DNA of 64,000 nt from Paratinospora sagittata. Lineage: Eukaryota; Streptophyta; Magnoliopsida; Ranunculales; Menispermaceae. Of this stretch, positions 28,641-39,859 are shown in pieces. Position 1 is the first letter of the stretch, and every line of letters begins with the position of its first letter. The notes under the pieces were generated by a model. The model was not told the origin of the DNA. It saw only the letters and a list, made by a program, of their open reading frames with translations, and did not search any database. The translations under genes were made by a program, and so were the position numbers. The DNA lies in contig CM069599.1 in NCBI GenBank assembly GCA_035771175.1, forward strand, positions 35,621,562-35,685,561, written 5' to 3'.

Positions 28641-28666
28641 TAAGTGAATATGTATTTAGGATTTAC

Positions 28667-29069
28667 CTTTTGGAGGAAGGTGATCGGAATCATAATCAGA
28701 TGATGATTCATGATCAGACCCAGATGAGCTGCTGCTGCTGCTCTGCATCTTAACTGATGTATGATACACCACATTTCCTCCTCCTTTACAATAAAACACC
28801 ATATAAACAGGAGGAATAATATTAGAGGAGGAGGAGGCGATGGTATCGAGTGACTCATCAGCATCATTTTGCCATTTTTGAATCAAATATCTCTCATAGA
28901 AAACAGCATCATCATCCCGAAGTATATTATCATCAAAAATCAATCGCTGGTTATCAGGACGGAGCCCTCCCGCATCATATATCTTTTCTTTTATGTCTCT
29001 CACTGTGTCCCAATTCTCAATTTCCAATTCATAAGTTTTTCCAGTGATGCTCTTCACAACTATTTGCAT
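28667..29069 (-). CDS. Unit A: ubiquitin-like first exon
   Basis: One exon of 134 codons plus one base. Residues 1-65 follow ubiquitin closely (MQIVVKSITGKTYELEIE, VRDIKEKI, DNQRLIFDD). A loop of about 25 residues is inserted before the last strand, and the usual LRLRGG is replaced by CKGGG. After the glycines comes the family signature GNVVYHTSVKMQ, a serine run and an acidic tail (SDHESSSDYDSDHLPPK). The exon ends aaa g|gtaaat, a good donor in phase 1 like the other units. I start at MQIVV, where ubiquitin starts; an in-frame ATG eight codons upstream is possible. No Ca2+-ATPase exons follow; a gag frame does. Confidence 0.75.
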
Positions 29070-29093
29070 TTTTCTAACCCCCAAAAATTGCAA

Positions 29094-30010
29094 GCGAAAT
29101 TAGAGATGAAACAAAATGAATGTACCTCGATTTGCCTCTCTTACTTACCCTTTTTAAAGGAAATAATTAAAACGATCATGAAGAAAACCAATAAAAAAGT
29201 GTTTCTAAGCGTTCAAAATTGACTCCTCATGTCAACTTAAAATAAATTTCAGGACCATTGCCAGCTTCCTCCTCCTCCTCCTTCTTCTTCTTCTCCTTTA
29301 TTTGACTATATTATTATTATAGGATTTTGTTTTATTTTATTTTAATTTTTCTACGAATGAGAGCAATTAGTAAGCAATGGCAACGTCATTAATGATGTAA
29401 CTTTTTCAGACTAACCTAAAGTAAGATGACTACTCTTTGTTGAGGACGACATAGCTTTCAATCAATAAATTTCCGGGTGCACGGTGTTATAGTTTCCATG
29501 TTATAACGTCCAATAAAATCAGAGAGAAAAAAATTTCATTTTTTTTTCTTAGATCACATGTAGATTCATACTTTTTTATATTTGTATTTATTATATGTTT
29601 GTTTTTGGAAGCTTTTATTTCAACTCACCAAATTTAATGCAAAATTTATTAACAGGTGGGTAGAATCAGGATTAGTCCTAACTATTTGGGGGCCTTTATA
29701 AGACTTTTTTTATATATTAATAAATAAATATTTTATAAATAACTCTAATTTAATACAAATGTACACTTTCATAAATAGCACACTTAGTTTTATAAATAAC
29801 TCATGACAAACACATCTACAATTAAAGCCCAAAATATATTTTTAAAGTTTGAATGTTGACAACTCTAATTTACTGTATGTAACTTATAAAGATAGAGAAA
29901 TCGATTACTCAATAGCATCTAATCATAGCAAGAGAAACAAAGAAAAAAGGATAACAGTTTGGATTTCTGAAAATATGTTTGATGTAAATTAATTAATTCC
30001 TGCTTTTGCG
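29094..30010. other. Spacer between units A and B
   Basis: AT-rich DNA with a GA/CT-rich purine tract near 29,264-29,300, which would be the upstream (promoter) side of unit A. No coding signal was recognised. Confidence 0.5.
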
Positions 30011-30472
30011 AAAATCTGCAGCAATTCCATGGATTCCATTTTCTGAATTTGTATATAATGAACCAGCTGGACCCCTTGAACCTGACAAATATCTGAACAT
30101 TGTGAACAAATTATGCCGATTTACTAGAGAAAAAAAAAAAAAAACATGAATATCATAGACTTGGCCTTCGAAGATAATTTAGAGCAGCAGTCATGGTTTC
30201 CAGTTTCTGAAGTAACTTGTTCTTGCCCATTTCCAGGTAGACCATTTGCAGTAGTAGATTCATGAAAAGAACCTATCACCAAATGAAAACAACACAAATC
30301 TAAAAAGCTAAGCTGTGTGGAATAAAGTAAGATATGCTGCAAAGAGACTAACACATATAAAAGCCGAATGAATTCCAAGTATCTGTGGGACTGTATTAGA
30401 ATATAAACAAGCACCCATCACCCAAATTGTAGAACTAATTATTACAGTTGCAGATTTAGAGGTACAAAAAAG

Positions 30473-30799
30473 TGTTACGCGAAATCGTGGTAAAGTATGA
30501 AAGAAAAAATAAGACAACAAAATTTAACGTGGTTCGGCAAATTGGCTACGTCCACGGGAGGCAGCACTCTTGTATTACTTCACCTTTAAGTAGATCTTAC
30601 ATATTAGATCTCTTGAATTAGATCTCTTAGAATAGATCTCAGGAATATATCTAACAGAAATAGATATCACTGAACATGAATTTCAAAAATGAAGTAAGAC
30701 TATATTTATAGGAGTATTTAGGAATATTTTCGTAATTTAAATATATATATTTAAATCACCGTTCTTGACCAAAAATGTTGGCCACGTGGGCGGCCAACA
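30473..30799 (-). mobile_element. Solo LTR of a copia-type element in unit B intron
   Basis: Bounded by tgtt...aaca ends. In reverse orientation it closely matches the LTR at about 59,500-60,054 over the region ending ccgtggacgtag...tttaccacgattccgc. There is no internal domain on either side. I found no matching 5-base target duplication, so a boundary may be off. Confidence 0.7.
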
Positions 30800-30808
30800 G
30801 CCACCCCT

Positions 30809-30811
<3 letters not shown>

Positions 30812-30852
<41 letters not shown>
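30812..30852. repeat. (TA)n microsatellite
   Basis: Uninterrupted TA run directly beside the solo LTR; a shorter TA run lies at about 31,078-31,101. Confidence 0.9.
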
Positions 30853-30853
<1 letters not shown>

Positions 30854-32166
30854 AGATGGACCCAAGAAGGTATATTAATAGAAGACATCAAAACCACCTT
30901 CTATATATTATGTTCATCATTGTAATTGGGGGTGGGATTTATTTTAAACAGGTACCTATGCTATAATTAATACAAGAAATAAGGTCACTCAATTAAATAG
31001 AGTAATTCATGTTCCAAATTTATATTTAACTTCAATTCCCTCCTCAACAATTAAACAAATTAACTATTGACAGTCTTATTATATATATATATATATATAT
31101 ATTCATTTTGTTATCAAGTTTCGTTCAATCATACATGCTTTTGCTAGTTTAGGCAAGCTTAATTCTTGAGGCTGTTAGAAACCATGAAACCTAAAAGCTA
31201 TAGTTGATAGGTGGAGGTACAACAATGCATATCAAACTATTATAAATACTTTTCCTTATGTCCAGATCAATTAGAGAGCGCTAGAAGAGAGAGAAGAAAA
31301 GATAAAAATCAATTCAGCAAATGTCAATAATGAAACTTGAACGGTTGAACCCAAGATCTCTTACAAAACTGAAGCACTAGTACCATGCTTGCTAGAAACC
31401 ATTGAATCCAAGAGATATAGTTGATCGGTCACGTGACAATACATATTAAGCTATCAAGAAAGATGTCTTACCGAAAGAGGCTTTATGCTTGTTTCTCTCC
31501 CTATTGATCCACGCTTTGCAAGGACATTGCTGAGTTTATTCATCATTTAATTAATATACATTGCTTTTTAAGTTTGCTACTTTTGAAATTGGATATGTCC
31601 TGGTTTTCTTCTTAGTTGTGTAGAGAATTTCCCATGCATTTTTTGTTGAGGACCTAGGTGACAAGGGTAAGAGAATTTGGAATTTGGCGGTGTTTGTAGT
31701 GAGTTTTGTACTGGGTGAAACCTAGTGAATTTTGTACTGTGTGAAACCTAGCAAGATTGCTAATGTGTTTTTGGCTCATGTTTTGTTCTCTTGATCCACA
31801 CTTAACCATGTGTATTTATCAGATTTTCTTGAATACGGCACATGATACGATAATTTGACAGATGAACCGTCATCATCATCATCAGACCCAGATGGGCCGC
31901 TGTGCTGAATCTGAACTGATCTGTGAACAATCGCATTTCCTCCTCCTCGCAAACGTAAGATCAGTTCCTTGAAGGTTTGAATCAAGTTTATCTGATCAAG
32001 AAAGACGCCATCCTTGAGCTGCTTCCCTTTATGCACTAATCGCAGCTGACTTGGAGGGCACCCTTCAATCTCTTGAATCTTTTCTTTGATGGTTAGGAGT
32101 GCGTTCCAATCCTCAATTTCCAGTGCAAGTTTTTTTTACCGTCGGCATTCTGATTAAAATCTGCAT

Positions 32167-33450
32167 TTCAGTACTACTCTCTATTCAATTGCAAGAAAGT
32201 TCTCTCAGATTTTCACAATCAACAAAGCTTATTTAATAGCATTATTCAATAAAAAGAGGTTTGTCTGTATTTTTTAAATGAAAATCAAACATCAACTTAC
32301 CAGTTTCTTTTATTTATTTTTTGCAAAATTTTAAGTCTAGCAATTCAAAAAAAATAAAAAATAAAAAAATGGTCTAGTAATTCAAAATCCGCGCCTTTGT
32401 TTGTTCTAATTATCCTGATATTTTTTTTTTTGCTTCCATTTCATATATATGACAGTTACGTCACTTTTATACAACATTGGATTAAAAAGTTAACTTGCTT
32501 CTATTTTGGGTTATTCACCACCTTAAGTTATAAAACAGGTGACAAATGAATGTTGAAATACTCAAGAACCGAGACAGAATGGCTAAGGATCAATATGTTT
32601 GAATCGAGTTACCCAAGGATACTGCGCGTTGTGCGCAGCTAATCAAATCATATGAACAAATTTAATCAAATGTAAAGATCAAATACAACACAAAGATTTA
32701 CCTGGTTCGCAAAATGTTCACTTACGCAGGCATATCCACTAATGGGAAGAATCCAAAATGTTACAAACTAATTTCTCATCATACACGTCGTTCTCTTATA
32801 TTTCTGTGCTAAAATAATAAAAGTTTATATTTTAATTAGAGGCGTAATGGGTTAAGTTGGAGTCAAATCTCAATCTAACATAAATTAGTTCAGGTTGAAA
32901 AAATTAAAATCAACTCAAACCAAATTGCCCCTAAATCCAACCCAACCCAACCCCAACTAGTTCGGGTTGAGTTTGATTGGTCATTCGGGTTGAGAATTGT
33001 AAATACGTTTAATTATATTTGAAAATTTTATATAAAATTTTTACACTAATAAACATCAAGCATGTAATGTTTCAATTTCAAATACAACATATTAATATGT
33101 AAATTTGACAATCATTTTAAATTAATCATATATATCAAAATATTTTAAATAAATCACATTCATTCATCACCATGTCATAATATGACAAATACAAATTGAG
33201 AAGAGTTTCATAGAAAAAGTTTTAAAAGAGTTTCATTACAACCACAAATATAAATTTAAGACAATTTAAAGTAGCATCAAGTTGGTAACCCAACCTAATC
33301 CAAACATTTAACCAACCCAACCCAACCCATCGGGTTTGATTCGGTTTGATTGGGTTTTCAATAGCAAACTAATTAATACATACCAAGAAGTCCACGGAAC
33401 AACACCTGCAACCGTTGGTGATAAAGATAATGGCGATACAATAGAATTAC
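32167..33450. other. Spacer between units B and C
   Basis: Upstream flank of unit B. A segment near 32,560-32,620 (actcaagaaccgagacagaatggct) is shared with 37,003-37,060 beyond unit C, which marks the repeat boundary of the array. From about 32,860 to 33,350 there is a region rich in AACCCAACCC/GGGTTTGATT motifs, typical of non-coding plant repeats. No gene is seen. Confidence 0.5.
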
Positions 33451-33454
33451 TAAC

Positions 33455-35632
33455 CCTGTATCCATGTCGAAGATGAACAATCTCAGAAGTCGAGACCTGA
33501 ACTCTTTTATCCCCTCTGATGACCTACCGCCAATGTTTAGATACATTATTTTTTGCCCTCCAACACCAAATTATAAGAACCAATTTAACCGAACAAGGAA
33601 CAATAATGAGAACATTTAAGTTCAAATGCACATTGTATGACTGAACAAACCTCTAAATGCAGAATTCTCTTCACTTAAACTTCGAAACAAACGGGAGAGT
33701 CGGTAACAGTTGTTTTACAAGACATACATGTTATAACAAACTAATATGAAGTAGTTACCAATAATAGTTACTAAAACAATGATGGTAGAGGAAATGGTGC
33801 TTCTCCCATCTTTCAGTTCTTCGAAAGCCTACAAAGTTCAAGAGACCCCCACATTCAGGAATCATAATGATCACAGGGAAATCTAAAGCCATATGTGCAA
33901 GAAAAGGCTTAGAAGCTTAAGCAACTAAGATTGCTAGCTTTTCATATAGGAAAACGAAGAACATGACATGTATGTAGTTACTCTCAATTACTCGTATTAC
34001 TAGAGGTGCAATAAATGAATCCAATAGAAGTACCAAATACACCAAAATCTTATCCAGAAACGAGTAATTAACTTGGTCATAAATTCTACAGATTCAACTA
34101 AGTAGATCCCAACCATGTATATCAAGCAAAGACATGAATAGTAATGCTCTGATACCAATACCATGTTAGAAATTAACCACCGAACCCAAAGGCTATAACT
34201 ACTAAGTAGATACTAACAGTAAGAAACCCAAATGTAAGTATGACTACCTAATTTGCAACAAAATGTAAGCATTGACTGATAATATATGGTGAAACCTCAC
34301 CTTCTCCACTGCTTTTGCCACCAAAAATGCTACTGCGGCCATCATTAATACTGTGAAGTTCATGGCATTCTGAGTTTCCCCAGTGAACATCTAGAAGGTA
34401 TAAAGATAATAAGAAAATTAAGGTAATTGCACACCTTGCTCCATATATATGCATAGCAAGAAATGAAAAAAAAATGACACTTTGGAGTTGAACTATTAAT
34501 TTGGCAAATTTAGATACCCTCCAAGAGCTGTGTTCTTCTTCTGAACGTAGGTTTGATGCAGATTCATTCCTCCATCTGTGCAAATTGGGATCGTCTCCAC
34601 GAATTCCATTCTCTGAATTTGTATGTAATGAAGCAGCTGGGAGTCCTTCAACCTGAAAAATATATGAACATTGTGAATGAATTATTTGAATTGATGAGAG
34701 AAAAAGAACATATAAAAGCATATATGTTTGAGATGGACTTGCCCCGCCATAAGAAACATCGTTCCCCGTTGCTAAATTAACTAGTTCTCGTTGAATAATC
34801 GTGTTGAGACCATGGTCGATAGCAGATTCAATAAAACCTGTCACCAAATGAAACAGATGCATGTCTGTAAATACTATGCGACGCAGTGTGTAGCATAATC
34901 AATCCAAGCAAGACATGTATGCTAGCCAGAAATTTTATGTAAGGTAGACTAAAAATATTTTTTAGAAAAATCTCAATAGTATTAGAATAATTTATTGATT
35001 AAGATATGTAAAAATTTATAACTATATATGTACAACTATATATATGTATTCATTAAATTATTTATTACACACTTTAAGATGTTGATATACATTTGGGCCG
35101 ATGTAGTTCATAATTTAAAAACTATTTTTTGTATTTAAAAATTTTTAAAAATAAAAAACATATTTAATTGATTAAATTCAAAAACAGTTTTTTAAAACTT
35201 TACCGGAAACATATTTTTTTTTATTTTTAGAAAACAACAAAAAATTATTTTTAAAATTTTTACTTTTTTAATTGTATTGAAGTTTTAAAATTATAAATAC
35301 TATACGGGAGGAGAGAAAAAAAAAAAAAATCAGGTCAGAAAAAAATTCTTTTATTTCCAAAAAGAAAAAAAAAACGTTTCTTTACAGGATCACTGAATTC
35401 CGATATGGTTTTACCGTTATTGATCTCCGGAAGCTGATCGGGCTCGGAATCAGATGATTCATCATCAGACCCAGATCGGCTGCTCTGTATCTTTACTGCT
35501 TTATGAAAGATCTTATTTCCTCTTCCACTGCCACTGAATCGCAGGGTGGATGTTCTTCGTGCGCTTGGTTCCATAGTCAGATACAATGGAATTGGCTAAT
35601 CGGCCATGATCATATTGCCAGCTGCTTTGGAT
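33455..35632 (-). pseudogene. Unit C: 5'-truncated chimera retaining ACA exons 4-9
   Basis: Only the end of the ubiquitin-like exon survives (35,415-35,632: KIFHKAVKIQSS, then SDDESSDSEPDQLPEI); its ubiquitin core is replaced by a tandem repeat. Exons homologous to ACA follow: exon 4 at 34,743-34,837 with the GC donor ggg|gcaagt; exon 5 at 34,518-34,652 (VEGLPAASLHTNSENGIRGD, 135 bp against 132); exon 6 at 34,301-34,390 (90 bp, one hydrophobic helix FTVLMMAAVAFLVAKA); exon 7 at 33,759-33,818; exon 8 ending at 33,651 (LFRSLSEENSAFR); exon 9 at 33,455-33,523 (VIRGDKRVQVS). Exon 7 begins with a TGA in the phase set by exon 6, so the frame closes just after the first helix. The upstream half looks dead; the exon 4-6 block is still open. 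Confidence 0.8.
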
Positions 35633-36085
35633 ATGATCTGTGCATCTCTCTGCCCAATTGCAACCCAAAGATCAATTATATATTTTACGCTCTACTTTGG
35701 CTCTTATCACCGAAATGTATAAGCATTTTTTACGTTAAGTCAACATCAACGACTATCTCAACTCATGACAACTTCAAGAATGTTTCTAAGGAACAAGACC
35801 ACAACAATTGACTATCTCAACTTCAAGAATGTTTCCAAGGAACTAGACCACAACTGCTTGGGATATGGCCTGTGCATCTCTCTGCCCAATTGCAACCCAA
35901 AGATCAATTATATATTTTAAGCTCTACTTTGGCTCTTATCACCAAAATGTATAAGCATTTTTTACGTGAAGTCAACATCAACGACTATCTCAACTCATGA
36001 CAACTTCAAGAATGTTTCTAAGGAACAAGACCACAACAATTGACCATCTCAACTTCAAGAATGTTTCCAAGGAACAAGACAAGAC
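35622..36085. repeat. Tandem direct duplication, 232 bp period
   Basis: Two near-identical copies, 35,622-35,853 and 35,854 to about 36,085, both starting ctgctt(t/g)ggatatg. Each contains a smaller internal repeat of cttcaagaatgtttc...aaggaac. The duplication abuts the point where unit C loses its ubiquitin core. Confidence 0.9.
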
Positions 36086-36089
36086 CAGA

Positions 36090-37140
36090 ACAACTTCCCC
36101 AGCTGAGCATTGTTGCTCATTTACTTCTTCTTCTTACCTTGCATCTCAAGAGGTTGTTTCCATGACTCAAACCGTGAGCAAAATGGCTATACAATAGCAA
36201 CTCTTACCATTGTGTCAAAGCTTCCCTTCATTATGTATTCCCTTAACTAAAAGTTAAATGTTGATTGCTTCGTTTAAGAAAAATATTATTCTAACTGCAA
36301 AAGATTAGAAGTACTACATTCTTGTGATCATTGAATATGTGGGCATATCAATTCATGAAATGCATAATGAAAAGACTATACAGATGTAGTTGTAGTTGCA
36401 CTTATTCTATATTTAGAATAACATTTCTAAAGCAATCAAAGTTGTAGCACACATTAGCTGGTGAAAAGTCTAAAAGCCTGCTATTTAAGCACTAAGCTCC
36501 CTCCTTCGTTCACTTTCCAACACTTACTGAGGGCTAAAGTAATGAAGAAAAGAGTGAAAAAAGAGAGGAGGTATCATTTTGACAATAGAAGTAGAAGACC
36601 AAGAACTCATGGCCTTTGCTTGAGACGAAATCCTTGTGTTGTGGCCATGTGTAAGACACTCACATGTCACTGAGTGGAATGTCACCGTGAAGAAGAAGAA
36701 CTTGGCTTAACCATCAAGAGCACCTTCTTCTATGTTGTGGCATCAACATAAGAAGAAAAGAGAAGACAGAAGGAGGAGGAGGGGGAGGAGGAAGAGTTTG
36801 ATATAATAAAACCATAAGTTTTGATGAATGGCATGATACTTCATTATTGAAAGAATGGTGCATACATTTACAATATTTACAAAGAAGTATGCATGTGTTA
36901 GCTAAAAAGGGTATAATTAGTGCTAAAAATAGTTATCAATTCATTCAACTGCAAGAAAGACTGGAAACATCAATGCTTTAGTAAGATGCACATTGAAAAC
37001 TCAAGAATGGAGACAGAATGGCTAAAATTAATATGTTTGAACTGATCTGTAATTACAAGGAAAGATCAAGAGAAATACATCAATATTCTTACAAAACAAT
37101 AAAGCCTAAACAACAAACACATTACCACCATTTACCTCTG
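36090..37140. other. Spacer between units C and D
   Basis: AT-rich DNA with a purine tract at about 36,768-36,800. The block near 37,003-37,060 is shared with the B/C spacer. A 70-residue + strand frame at 36,461 has no recognisable similarity and I do not call it a gene. Confidence 0.4.
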
Positions 37141-37143
37141 TGT

Positions 37144-38156
37144 TCATGGAATGATCAAGACAATGGCTGTACAAGAATGACCAGTGATTAAAATTCCATC
37201 TGAAGGGACCTAGAATAAGTTCCAATTTACTTAGTAAATTAAATTGATATCCATAGAAAAAAAGAAAGACCTACAGAAATGATATGGAATTACTAACCCT
37301 GTCTCCACTTCTAAGAAGAACAATATCAGAAATTGAAACCTTAACTCTTTTACAACCTGATTCGATGACCTACCACCAATGTTATGTAATAGATCATTTT
37401 TTGTTATTTAACACCAAAACAAGACAGGAACAGAAATAGAAATAATCATATAAGTATATTAAAATTCCAATAGTAAAACTGAAAAACAAACCTCTAAATG
37501 CATAATTTGCCTCCTCTTCACTTAATATTCGAAACAGAAGGTATAGCTTGTAACATAAGATCCCTAAAAGAGCTAAAACTGAAAAAGAATCGTTAGTTTG
37601 TATATAAAACACTAAATATGTTCTAGTATACCATAGCTAACAAGTCCAACACCACAAACAATATTGTTTTTCCAAGCTGCTTTGTAAATACCTGGAAAAA
37701 TTCAAATTAGAACGTAAGGCCTTTGGTCTAACTCGGCCAAGTTACAGAATAATCATATTCGGACTCGCTTTAAACTTGACTGAAAAAAATTAGGCAAATA
37801 GGTATGGTCAAATTTTACCACCCCTAATTACAAATATGCTAGGTAGCATTGCATTCCAAAATCACAGCCACCACAGTTACGAGGAAATTTAATGAAGCAC
37901 GCACTTTTGAAATGGTTTTTGAGTATTTGATCAAATGCAGTTTCACAAAAAACAAAGCAGAGGGTAAGCGGATGTGTCATTATTATTTCCAAATAAAAAA
38001 GGTTTACTACCAACACATTTTTTTAAATAATTATTGAAACATATTGATAACTATACGCACATTGAATTAGAAAAAGTGAAATCACTAATATGAAGTTACC
38101 AGTAGTAGCTATTGAAAGAATGACACTGGCGACAATGCTCCTCCCATCTTTCAGTT
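37144..38156 (-). pseudogene. Unit D 3' remnants: ACA exons 7-10 homologues
   Basis: Downstream of the unit D stop codon, four more exons homologous to the ATPase remain on the minus strand. Exon 7 is at 38,100-38,156 (LKDGRSIVASVILSIATT), exon 8 at 37,492-37,563 (LFRILSEEEANYAFR against the pump's [14 protein letters not shown]), exon 9 at 37,298-37,369 (CKRVKVSISDIVLLRSGD), and exon 10 at 37,144-37,209 (VPSDGILITGHSC, ending in TGA before the catalytic TGES). Exons 7 and 8 share with unit C a one-base phase offset, so a full read-through pump-like protein is not possible. Splice sites are mostly still recognisable. Confidence 0.75.
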
Positions 38157-38190
38157 CTTGGCAATGATGAAATCTCAATTTCCCCAATGC

Positions 38191-39859
38191 TTACATAATT
38201 GAAGAAACAAGGAATTCAAGAATAGTTATGGTGGAATTCTTCATTAAGTATGACCAATTACGAACAAACAGATCAAACACTTCCTGGCAATGATGAAATC
38301 TCAATTTCCCCAATGCTTTTGGCACCAAAACTATTTCTGCAGCTATTGTTAACATAAGAAAGTTTATGGCTTTCCACGCTTTCCAAATTAACATCTGTAA
38401 GTTATAAAGATGGGGAAATTGATTACTCGAATAGCATCTAAGCATAGCAAGAAATGAAAAATAAAAATAAAATGACAGCTTGGAGTTGAAAAATATGGAC
38501 AGTGTGAACGAATTATGTGAATTGACTAGAGAGAAAAAAAAAATGTAAGTGATAGACTTGCCCTGTGACTACAATTTAAAGCAGCTAAGGCATGGTTTCC
38601 TGTTTTTGAAGTAACTCGTTCTTGTCCAATTGCATAGAGACCATTAGCAGTAGCAGATCCAGAAGAACCTATCACAAAATGAAACACTTGTAATTCAACA
38701 CAAATCTGCAAAGCTGGCTGGCATAAAGTAAGACATGCAGCTAAGAGACTAATATAAAAGCTGAATGAATTTGAAGAATCTATGGAACTATAACTAGAAT
38801 TTAAAAAAGCATCACCAAAATCATACAACTGACTCTAGCTTTAAACTTAGATATTAACAAAAAAAAAGGTGTATTCGTAGAAGGCATCAAAATCACATCT
38901 TTTATATATCAGATTGATCCTTTTTGTCCGAATTTAACTTTAAGTCCTTTACAATACTCAACTCAACTAAGCCTTTTTCCAACTATATGGGGTTAGCTAC
39001 ATAAATCTGTTTTCTCCATTTCGTTCTATCAAGGTTTACCTCAACATTCAAATTAAAAAAGTTAAATCTTTCTTGATTATCTCTATTTATGTTATTTTAG
39101 GTCTACCTCTACCTATATTATTATTATCTAATGTTAATAGGTCACTCTTCCTAACTGGTGCATCTAAAGGACTACTTTATATCTGTTCAAATCATCTTAA
39201 TATGTTCTCTCTCATTTGATCTCCAATTGGTGTTACTCGTACCACTTCCCAAATATGCTCATTTCTAATTCCTTTACAATGCTTACATAAATAAATTCAA
39301 CTATTGGTAGGTTATGATCTCCAATTTTCTTTCTGTGAAGTGGCAATCAATTCTAAAAGCACACACAGATAAACTATTCATTTCAACAAAATTGCATAAA
39401 ATACTTAAAAATACAAAAGAAAATCAATGGTGTAAATGCCATGAGAAAATTTTCATTGAAACTCACATTTAAAAAATAAAAAAAGAAGAAGAAAAATTTG
39501 GGGTTTTTTTATTGTTTACCACATTGCAGGAGCCGACGATGGTATTTAGAGTTAGACGATGATGAACGAATTGGTTGATGAAAGACCGTGTTTGCTCCTC
39601 CTCTCAGACGCAGGACCAGCTTAAGAGCAATAGTGGAATCGGAAGGCAGGTTCAATTTCCTGGATGTTTGGATCGACTTAATCTGATAAAGAAAAAATCC
39701 ATCATCCATAAGCTGCTTGCCACCAAACAACAATCGCTGCTGATCAGGAACGATCCCTTCCCTTTCTTGGATCTTTTCTTTTACGTCGCTCACTGTGCTC
39801 CAACTATCTATTTCCAATGTAATCCATCTTCCCGCGAGGTTGCAAACCTGTATCTGCAT
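38191..39859 (-). CDS. Unit D: ubiquitin-like domain fused to Ca2+-ATPase linker and first membrane helix
   Basis: Predicted exons: 39,520-39,859, 38,562-38,668 and 38,191-38,394, giving about 216 residues. Residues 1 to about 88 form a ubiquitin-like domain: [41 protein letters not shown] with the Lys48-equivalent kept, a ten-residue insertion, then LVLRLRGG. The extension [18 protein letters not shown] follows. The second exon is 107 bp, exactly the length of ACA exon 4, and reads [19 protein letters not shown], ending at a GC donor agg|gcaagt. Exon 5 is deleted, which keeps frame. The last exon starts [20 protein letters not shown], matching the pump's first membrane helix exon; its donor is lost and it reads on to TAA. 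Exon 1 ends in phase 1 and exon 4 begins in phase 1. Function is unknown; the ATPase catalytic part is absent. Confidence 0.65.

Larger units (their letters stand above)
30010..32166 (-). pseudogene. Unit B: decayed ubiquitin-like/Ca2+-ATPase N-terminus chimera
   Basis: The first exon lies at about 31,829-32,166: ubiquitin-like MQILIRMPTVKK, then, in another frame, LEIEDWNALLTIKEKIQ through LILRLRGGGNAIVHRSVQ. The two frames are offset by one base in an 8-A run (T-run at 32,130-32,137). At the place where other units have g|gtaaatct this one has a|gaaaatct, so the first donor is lost. The ACA exon 4 homologue at 30,165-30,272 (ESTTANGLPGNGQEQVTSE) has its GC donor changed to CC. An exon 5 fragment near 30,020-30,081 carries a one-base deletion. 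A solo LTR sits in the intron. Four lesions argue for a pseudogene; homopolymer sequencing error could explain one of them. Confidence 0.8.

Noticed and set aside
28869..29222. 117-codon plus-strand frame opposite unit A
   Set aside because: It is the complement of the ubiquitin-like exon and its flank.
36461..36673. 70-codon basic frame on the plus strand
   Set aside because: No recognisable motif, no conserved counterpart in other array spacers, and within the length expected by chance.
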